Shown one piece after another: positions 56,278-64,000 of a stretch of 64,000 nt of DNA; position 1 is the first letter of the stretch; each line of letters begins with the position of its first letter. The position numbers and the translations under genes were made by a program. This DNA comes from Mytilus edulis (taxonomy: Eukaryota > Mollusca > Bivalvia > Mytilida > Mytilidae), in assembly GCF_963676685.1 (NCBI RefSeq), contig NC_092354.1:71598178-71662177 (forward strand), given 5' to 3'. Under the pieces are notes generated by a model that made no database searches, was not told where the DNA came from, and worked only from the letters and a program-made list of their open reading frames with translations.

Positions 56278-57055
56278 GGTGGCAGAATGAGGCCTCAAGA
56301 TACTATGTCGTTCCCTCAAGATGCTACGTCGTTCCCACAAGATAGTTATCTCGTTCACTCAAGATACTATGTCGTTCCCACAAGATAGTTATCTCGTTCC
56401 CTCAAGATGCTATGTCGTTCCCACAAGATAGTTATCTCGTTCCTACAAGATAGTTATCGCGTTCCCTCAAGATGCTATGTCGTTCCCTCAAGATACTATG
56501 TCGTTCCCTCAAGATGTTATGTTGTTCCCTCGAGATGATCTGTCGTTCCCTCAAGATACTATGTTGTTTCCTCATATTAATATAATTTTATTGCTATGTT
56601 GAGGGAACGAGATAACTATCTTGAGGGAACAACATAGCATCTTGAGGGAACGGCATATCATCTTGAGGGGGAAATATAGTATCTTGAGGGAACGACATAA
56701 TATCTTGAGGGAACGACATGATATCTTGAGGGAACGACATATCACCTTTAGGGAACGCGATAACTATCTTGTGGGAACGACATAGTATCGATCTTGAGGA
56801 AACGAGATAACTATCTTGAGGGAACAACATAACATCTTGAGGGAATGACATATAGTATCTTGAGGGAACGACATAGCATCTTGAGGGAACGAGATAACTA
56901 TCTTGTGGGAACGACATAGTATCTTGAGGGAACGAGATAACTATCTTGTGGGAACGACAAAGCATCTTGAGGGAACGACATAGTATCTTGCGGAAACGAC
57001 ATAGTATCTTGAGGGAACAACATTTTTTTTTCTTTCATGGCCGCATTCTGCCACC
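56278..57055. mobile_element. Foldback element made of two opposed tandem arrays
   Basis: Ends GGTGGCAGAATGAGGCC and GGCCGCATTCTGCCACC form short TIRs. The left array (about 56300-56573) repeats a 21-22 bp unit GTTCCCTCAAGATACTATGTC or GTTCCCACAAGATAGTTATC; the right array (about 56595-57025) repeats the reverse complement. They meet at an AT-rich pivot near 56574-56594. The 123-codon - strand ORF is a product of the repeat. Confidence 0.8.
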
Positions 57056-57085
57056 GTACAATACAGTACAAATATCATGGTAATG

Positions 57086-57730
57086 TTAAAAGTACATTGA
57101 TTTGTAGTGATGTTTAAATTCTGATACTGTATTTGATTTTTTAATTGAATTAGGAAGAGCATTCCATACTTTTGGTCCAGTGTACGAGAAACTAGACTTA
57201 TACAACTCTGTATTTGGTTTTGGAATTAAGAAATTATCTGAGGATGAAAATCTCGTATTGTATTTTTGGTTTGCAGAAGCTGATAAAATAAGACTGGACA
57301 TATATTCTGGAGCTAAGCCATGTTTTGCTTTATACATTAGTAATGATTTATGATAAAGTATTCTTTGTGTGATCGGCACAATGTTACATTTTTGAAATAA
57401 TTCGTTTGAATGTTTGGTGTAATCATGTTCGTCTTAAATTATTATTGCTGCCCTTTTTTGTAGTTTTAGTAAACTATCTAATAAAAAGTTATTATAGTTT
57501 CCCCATATTGAACAACACTAATCTAAGTGAGTTAAAATGTAAATGTCTAGCTTTGTGACTTAAATATTTCTTTATCCTTTTTAGTAAAGCTAAAGAAGAG
57601 TTAACTTGTTTTACTATATGATCGATTATGAGAAGACCAAGATAGAGATCGATGCATCAATAAAAACACCTAGAACCTTTTCACATGTACTTTCTTTAAT
57701 TTGTTGTCCATTTATAGCATAGTATTGCCT
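57086..57730 (-). pseudogene. LINE-D, C-terminal reverse transcriptase fragment
   Basis: - strand: AINGQQIKESTCEKVLGVFI near 57715, LLKRIKKYLSHKARHL, LLKLQKRAA, then a clean C-terminal frame (57379-57086) with PITQRILYHKSLLMYKAKHG and GPKVWNALPNSIKKS, ending in a stop. This is the thumb/C-terminal part of a CR1/Jockey-type RT; motifs A-C are missing. It ends next to the foldback element. Confidence 0.75.
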
Positions 57731-58964
57731 GAACGCTATAGTAAACGTTCGTAACAGATTCCTACGGATCGGGAAGGTCGGCCTAGCACCCGACAATTGC
57801 TTCCCGTAACATTTGGGACTTCAGTTGTTGATATGGATTCCGCTTGAATTATGTTAGCCTCACCCTTTTCATATACTTTATTTAGATCTATACAAAATAT
57901 ACCCTTTCACATGTTGCTTAGGTAAAAATTGAACCCTTTTCCCATATTGGTTGAGTTTCGAGTGGTGTTTGAAAAATGGGATATGTAGGTCTAAGATACT
58001 GTATGTAATGTTTACTTACGCCGAGACTTTCTGTTTCATAAAAATGACAGGGCTTTTAAAATACAAGCAATTGGAGCTTTATTGACCATCTATAATACTA
58101 AAATTACGAGGTCCAATTTGTCAGCCGTCATCACGTAAAAACGACAAATCAAAGAATTCCGCTTTATATATAACTAATATAGTACAAAGGTGTAGATTAA
58201 AAATTACACCACTCCAGGCCCTTTTGTTTTCCACGTAATTAATATTGCCAATAATTAAGAAGTTCCGGATCGAGTCCGATACCGATACCAATAGTATATT
58301 CACCTGTTACCTATTACCTTACCTGTACGTTCCGCATCTAACAGGTGCACCACCAAACGGTGTATTTAGGATTATGCTATATACAAGGATCATAATCACA
58401 GGGTTGACACTACTAAATTCAATCATTGTCAAATTGTTACCTATTGTAGTATTTTAATCAGTAAGACTTTCTAAGATAACAATACGAATACTAAAAATAT
58501 GGACTAAAAATAAGGTGTATATAGGAACCGTTTTCAATTTGTTAGCGGGCATGACATAAAACAGCGAATCAAATAATTCAACTTTATTTATAACTAACAT
58601 AGGACAATGCTGTTGATTAAAAATTACTCCATTCCAGGACCTTTTGTTATCCAAATAATTAATATTACCAATAATTGATAAGTTCCAGTTCGACGGGTTC
58701 AAACAGAAAGATTTGAAAGCAGAGAAAACTGTGTATCTTATTATCGGCATGACTTTATCACGATAAAAAATAATACTAAAATAAGGCTTGCGCATAGTTA
58801 TATACTTTAATTCAGTCACGGACCCGCGATACCACGGGTGTGTTCTAGTATTATCTATTCTGATCTACCTTTTTTACATAATCTCAAGCCGGAAAATAAA
58901 AAAAAAAGTGATCAAACTGCATGAGTTACTAGTATTCCGGCTTCACATCGTACCATGCATCTTG
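57731..58964. repeat. Direct repeats and element end
   Basis: Two ~165-bp direct repeats at about 58110-58275 and 58535-58700 share GATTAAAAATTAC, CCAGG-CCTTTTGTT and CCAATAATT. At 58815-58850 GACCCGCGATACCACGGGTG and TGTTCTAGT match, reversed, the end at 39476. 57731-58100 shows nothing I recognise. Confidence 0.5.
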
Positions 58965-58985
58965 TATATATATATATATATATAT
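58965..58985. repeat. (TA)n microsatellite
   Basis: About ten TA dinucleotides. Confidence 0.9.
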
Positions 58986-59275
58986 CAGTCTAAAGATTTG
59001 CACAACGGTACTGATATAAGGTGTTATAAAACGAAAATGTTGTTATAAAATCGTGTTGACAAATATTTCGGCTCAACAAATGGCCTTCTTCTTGTGTCAC
59101 AAGTTTTAACAATACTGATACATAATGTATAAGGTGTGAAAATAGATCAGGTGATAATACAGGTAAGTTTTGGTCGATTGATTTTAATCCTGAATATCAT
59201 AATTTAAACAAAACACTATAAATCAATATACGTGACTGTGTATATTAACAATAAAAATAAGTGAAAACAAAACTG

Positions 59276-59777
59276 TTAGTATTTCTTATTGATGCCGTTT
59301 GGGTGATGTACATTAAGTTCCTTTATCCAAAAGCTTTCCCGAACCTGTCGCTGTGCATCACTCCAGTGAATGTTCTGTTCAATCACTAGAATTTTCATGC
59401 GGTTAAAGTCATCAAGTTTGTGATCTGACTGTCTGAAGTGCTGAGAGACTGGAAGAAGTGGCTTCTTAGATATATCACTCCTATGGCCATTGAGGCGTTT
59501 GTGGAAAGGCTGCTTTGATTCACCAACATATTGGAGGCCACAAACCGAACATTCTAGTATGTAAATAACATTCATACTTTTGCAGGTAACATTGCAAAAT
59601 ATCTTATAGTTATTTTCGGTTGCCTTACTGTGAAATGTTGACGAATGCTGCATCTGTAAACAGCATTTGCAGCGTTTTTCTCCACACGAACTGTAGTACG
59701 ACGCTAGATTAAAACTGACGTGGAAAGGTAACACCCGGCCACCGAAAGCTTCTATGATGTTTTTATGAAGCCCAGGT
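59276..59777 (-). pseudogene. GIY-YIG endonuclease fragment of a Penelope-like element
   Basis: - strand ORF of 152 residues, open further upstream (KNIIEAFGGRVLPFHVSFN). A CGEKRCKCC cysteine cluster precedes a GIY-YIG type core: VIYILECSVCGLQYVGE, KRLNGHRSDI and a late Glu in SFWIKELN. This order (zinc cluster, then GIY-YIG nuclease at the C-terminus after the RT) is typical of Penelope-like elements. The RT half is absent: the frame is cut at about 59777 where a tRNA-like sequence begins. The stop at 59276 looks authentic. Confidence 0.8.
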
Positions 59778-59935
59778 GGTCGTGTGGTCTAGCGGGACGG
59801 CTACAGTGCAGGCGATTTGGTGACACGATATCTCAGTATCATGAGTTCGAATCCCGGCGAGGGAAGAACAGATCTAACATTGTTGGGTTGTTGTTTAGAC
59901 GAGTTGTATATACATATATAAATAAATTGAGGGTG
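59778..59935 (+). mobile_element. tRNA-derived SINE
   Basis: TGGTCTAGCGG at 59786-59796 resembles a pol III A box and GAGTTCGAATCC at 59843-59854 a B box, about 57 bp apart as in a tRNA with a long variable arm. The body continues GAAGAACAGATCTAACATTG, TTGTTTAGACGAGTTGTATA. It lacks a tRNA-like 3' closure, so it is a SINE head and not a tRNA gene. Flanking PLE sequence abuts its start. Confidence 0.65.
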
Positions 59936-60779
59936 AATTAAATGGCCGTCCAAATACCGTTTCGATCCCTAACATCACTGAAGAGACATTTATTGTCGAA
60001 ATCAGGATCTGGTGTACTAAAAAAATATTGACACCTTATGTTTGTGGCATAACATTTTAGCCACAAGTTTATGTTTTCTGTTTAGTATTAAAGTTATATT
60101 AAGATCCATTTTGTTACATCTTGTGATCAATTTTATTTGGCAATCGCCATGGCCCAATGGCAGTCAGCAGGGTTAAAGAACATCAGTTGTTCGACCTGTT
60201 AGTCAAATGCATTTTGTCTAAATATACTTTTTCACTTTTTTGGTCTTTTGGAAATTGTTGTTTGTGCTGTATTTTGACCCTTCTGCGACGAAATTTGTTT
60301 TACATGCACACGTATAAAAATTGCGGTTTTTATCCAACGCAATCATAGGTTTGAACGTAGTTTTCAATTTATATATATAGGAAGTGCCTCCCCGTTGTCC
60401 CTTATCATGATTATGTTAAGTTCAACTTGAATATGTGATATAACGGAAGGAAGAGTTACAATAAAACTCTGTCAATAAAATAAAAATGCTTCGCTGAGCA
60501 CGACAGCATAGGTCGAACCCTAACTGAACAGTTGGGGCAAATTTGGACACAATATTCAATCTTGATACTGTCTGAATTTACATTGTGATCAAATTTTGAC
60601 ATAATATAGGTTTCTGACACAAAATAAATGTGGTCAAAGATCTTACAAATCTGGCTATTGCGCTATACTGTCCGATTGAAGATTTCTGCTTAAGACTTTT
60701 CAACTGAAATCAGAAATTTGAAAATATTTGAAAATAAAATATAAACATGATCAATCACTTAAAATAATTAAGGGAAAAA
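59936..60779. other. No gene recognised
   Basis: Nothing structured seen; the short ORF at 60157-60348 is Cys/Phe-rich without family resemblance. Confidence 0.4.
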
Positions 60780-61650
60780 AACAACCCCAACATTTTGACC
60801 CCCCCCCCTTTTTTTTGGAGCAATAACCTCAAGACTCAATCACAGCCTTTCCTTTCAATGTAGTATGGAACCTTGTAGAACTTTTTTTATAGAGATCCAT
60901 GCCAAGAAATCCTCGCTAAAAATTCCGGTCGACCCCCTACGGCAGTCATTAGTAGCTAAAGATTTGATTTCATTCAAGAAATTAATGTATGAACTTCATG
61001 TACGTGTCGCTTAGAACACGGCCATATACCAAATGGTCAAAATTAATCATCCATGTAATTTGCTCTATGGTGTGTTTGCAGAATTTCAACGGAGGCAATT
61101 TCTTGTCATGCATACCCGTACACTTATGAACCGTGATAATTTATTGTCTGGAAACTAGAAAAATGCTTGTTTTTGGCACTTTTTTGCCTCTTATTCCTGC
61201 ATATTTGAGGTAATTAACCTGAAATCCAACCCCAGCCTTCCCTTTGATATATTATGGGAACCTTGTGGTACAAAAGTAATATGTCAGAGCCTGAGATCCA
61301 CTGATACACAAGTTATTGTCTGAAAACTAGAAAAATGTTTGTTTTTGGTCCCTTTTACTCCCCTTAAGTCATAAATTGTTGGCCTTGTAACCCCTATATA
61401 TAAAATGAACCCCTATATTTTCTTCTTGTGGCATTAAGCATTGTTGTACAATTTCAGAGCAATCATCGAAACATGATACTTAAAAAATGCACCAGTCAGT
61501 AATAATCCTGAACATACTAAAAATCCTTATTTGCGGCCCCTTTTGGGCCCACAATTCCTAAACGGTTGGGGCCATCATCCCAAAAAAATCCGAATCTTCG
61601 GAGGTCCTAGTGTCAGTGGTATTGAAATTTCATAGGGATCCATTCACTTA
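60780..61650 (+). repeat. Diverged tandem array (repeat G), about four units of 180-200 bp
   Basis: Recurring words: TTTTTGGNNCCTTTT, ATTCCT, CCAACCCCAGCCTTCC / CACAGCCTTTCC, GGAACCTTGT, and AAACTAGAAAAATG after TATTGTCTG. Unit starts near 60815, 61180, 61350 and 61540. Similar to a repeat common in mollusc genomes. Confidence 0.5.
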
Positions 61651-61714
61651 AACCAGAGACCCATCGAAACAAAAAAAAATAAGCAAAGACCCATCGAAAC
61701 AACATCTGATAAAC

Positions 61715-62386
61715 AAATTTAATAATACTTTTAGATATTTGGATGATATTTTGGCTCTCAATAATGACGACTTCAGTATGTATATTAATGAAATTTATCC
61801 TGTTGAACTTACTTTAAATAAAGCTAATACTAACAATGACCACTGCCCTTTTCTCGATCTTGATATCTATATCACTAATGGAAAGCTGAATACTAAAATT
61901 TATGATAAAAGGGATGATTTTTCATTTCCTATCGTTAATTATCCGTTTTTAGATGGTGACGTTCCCTTGTCACCATCTTACGGTGTTTATATATTTCAAC
62001 TTGTACGATTCGCTCGTGTATGTAACAATGTTTTAGATTTTAACGAGAGAAATTTATGTATTACTGAAAAATTATTACACCAGGGTTTTCGATATCACAA
62101 ACTAGTCAAAACATTTACTAAATTTTATCATCGGTATAAAGACATCATTCGTAAATATAGCTCAACATGCAGACTTCTAATACGTTCAGGTATTTCACAT
62201 CCAATTTTTTATGGAAATATTCTTTATAAAGCACAAAGGTGTCAGTATTCACCTCAGAAACTTACAAAACCTTTGAATAGACTTATTAAGAAGGGATATA
62301 ATTACGATACTGTTGTCAAGTCATTAAAGATTGCATATTTTGGCGTTAATATTGAGTCACTGATAAGGTCTTTGCATCGGAACTAA
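61715..62386 (+). pseudogene. Reverse transcriptase fragment of a Penelope-like retroelement, 5'-truncated
   Basis: Opens with KFNNTFRYLDDILALNND: the YLDD catalytic motif of the RT, then DLDIYITNGKLNTKIYDKRD, FPIVNYPFLDGDVP, SYGVYIFQLVRFARVC, LLHQGFRYHKLVKTFTKFYH and a stop after IESLIRSLHRN. The 220-codon frame is intact to the stop, but everything N-terminal to motif C is missing, and a repeat G array abuts the break. The apparent start at 61739 is a TTG inside the YLDD motif, not a real start. Placement among Penelope-like elements is from motif style and is less sure than RT identity. Confidence 0.7.
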
Positions 62387-63015
62387 ACACATTTATTCTA
62401 AAAACAGTTGTTGGCATGACACGGGTTATGTTCTTCTCATATATGTTATGATGGTATGATACTAAACCCCTAACGGGAAGGATTACATGCCTGATGTTCA
62501 TATGATGAAATCATAATCTTTCAGTCAGTTTAATTGAAGTCTGGAGCTGGCATGTCAGTTAACTGCTAGTAGTCTGTTGTTATTTATGTATTATTGTCAT
62601 TTTGTTTATTTTCTTTGGTTACATCTTCTGACATCAGACTCGGATTTCTCTTTAACTGTGCGTATTGTTATGCGTTTACTTTACTACATTGGTTAGAGGT
62701 ATAGGGGGAGGGTTGAGATCTCACAAACATGTTTAACCCCGCCGCATTTTTGCGCCTGTCCAAAGTCAGGAGCCTCTGGCCTTTGTTAGTCTTGTATTAT
62801 TTTAATTTTAGTTTCTTGTGTACAATTTGGAAATTAGTATGGCGTTCATTATCACTGGACTAGTATATATTTGTTTAGGGGCCAGCTGAAGGACGCCTCC
62901 GGGTGCGGGAAATTCTCGCTACATTGAAGACCTGTTGGTGACCCTCTGCTGTTGTTTTTTATTTGGTCGGGTTGTTGTCTCTTTGACACATTCCCCATTT
63001 CCATTCTCAATTTTA
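62387..63015 (+). mobile_element. 3' untranslated region of the same retroelement (source of repeat B)
   Basis: Directly follows the RT stop. The last 200 bp (CCAGCTGAAGGACGCCTCCG, TTTGGTCGGGTTGTTGTC, ACACATTCCCCATTTCCATT) match the stand-alone copies at 930, 21780 and 22555; 62735-62785 also contains the reversed repeat A motif AACCCCGCCGCATTTTTGC. Confidence 0.6.
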
Positions 63016-64000
63016 TTTTTACATATGATAATGTATTACATTTTTTTTTGTATATGTGTCTGATTAAACTAAAGTTATTGTCCGGTAACCAATGTGTTTT
63101 CGGACGACGACACAGACGACATCATACCAATGTTTATATGATACCAATTTTTTTTTGGCGGTCGTATATTATGATCTATTATAAAAAAATAAGATCAACT
63201 AAATCAGAAGATTCGCGCTAAATTTATTTTTATGAAATGTATGATTATCTCCCTTGTAAAAACAAAACATAATCTCCTGTTGATATATATTTTACTAATT
63301 TGTATGCGTTGGATGTTATGAAATAATAAATTATGAACAACAAATTCCAATTATTTCACATAAGTAGTATTTATAGATTCGAAACTTTACAACATTGCCT
63401 TTTGGTTGTGCAATTTAACCCGTGATATAGTAGATGTAAGCCCCGAATCGGTCTTTTTCAACAAGACTGCAAACGGAGTCATTGTAAAATGCCTGTAAGT
63501 GCTTAAGATTTCTATTTTTTGATACATTTTGAACCCTATTTCTAAATTTTAAGTATTGTAACAACATTTAATATTTTCTCCTTGTTCTAACAGCGCACCA
63601 TATGTGAAGAAATCAGACAAAACCAATAAAAATGAAGACTAAGCGACGATGTTTACAAATCGGTATTGCATATCTATTTATGTAATTATTGCTAGAAAAA
63701 CTGAATGACAACTCAAACAGTGATATATTTTCTTTCGAAAATAGTTTTACAGTACAAGTTTCAAGCACGAACTACAGTTTAATGTCGAAAGAAGCCTTTT
63801 TCCAAAAAAATAGTTGGTCCACGTGGGATAGATCACTAAAACGTGCCCGTCATTTATTTTCGTATTTTTTTTTAAAAAATACCGATCCTTAGATTTAAGA
63901 CTTGGATGTTTAATTGTATATGATAAATTCGAAGAGATTAGAAATAATTTGTAAGCCATAACTGTAATAATTTTATGCATGCATATATAGAGTACGACTA
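63016..64000. other. No gene recognised
   Basis: AT-rich; short ORFs on both strands at 63689-63980 overlap and show no family features. Confidence 0.4.

Noticed and set aside
56594-56965. 123-codon - strand ORF with SFPQD-like repeats
   Set aside because: Product of the 21-22 bp tandem unit in the foldback element.
59778-59860. Functional tRNA gene
   Set aside because: A and B boxes are present but the sequence continues into a SINE body, with no matching acceptor stem.

Overview
This window looks like nuclear DNA of a bivalve mollusc, most likely a mussel (Mytilus-like). It is AT-rich and intron-bearing, with a very high load of interspersed repeats, LINEs, Penelope-type retroelement pieces, MITE/foldback elements and hammerhead-ribozyme repeats of a kind known from bivalves. 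The species call is an inference from repeat and protein style; no search was run.

The only host genes I can support are two tandem paralogues of a small secreted C-type lectin, both on the + strand. Each has four exons of identical length (46, 107, 97 and 224 bp), matching intron phases, GT-AG junctions and a deduced 157-residue product with six cysteines. Gene 1 has exons at 25060-25105, 27684-27790, 28719-28815 and 30008-30231. Gene 2 has exons at 35436-35481, 45649-45755, 47185-47281 and 48718-48941. Their proximal promoters are conserved, and parts of the introns and 3' flanks can be aligned. Intron 1 of gene 2 has grown from about 2.6 kb to about 10.2 kb through nested insertions.

Layout. 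1-6770: a tandem repeat of about 0.9 kb; its second unit was split by a near full-length CR1/Jockey-type LINE (LINE-A, - strand) whose endonuclease frame carries a 2A-like motif. 8121-10785: a long-TIR MITE and a gutted Tc1-type transposon. 11-24 kb: gene-free, with scattered repeat families, palindromes and a decayed hammerhead. 24.9-30.2 kb: lectin gene 1. 31.4-32.3 kb: a 40-bp minisatellite. 35.3-49 kb: lectin gene 2, with LINE-B (ORF1-UAG-ORF2 in one frame) nested in an older LINE-C, which also holds a dimeric hammerhead retrozyme. 49.4-57 kb: inverted-repeat elements, including a 2.3-kb element with ~108-bp TIRs and a foldback element made of opposed tandem arrays. 57-63 kb: a LINE-D fragment, a Penelope GIY-YIG endonuclease fragment, a tRNA-derived SINE, a diverged tandem array, and a retroelement RT fragment with its 3' region.

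The RT copy at 61.7-63.0 kb shows that one of the commonest repeats here (copies at 0.93, 21.8 and 22.6 kb) is the 3' end of that element. Working labels for repeat families: A (begins AAGATGTGGTATGATTGCCA), B (that RT element's 3' end), C (contains ACAGTCAAACTCATAAATCG), F (contains GACAGTTGTTGTCCATTC), G (60.8-61.6 kb array), plus the retrozyme family.
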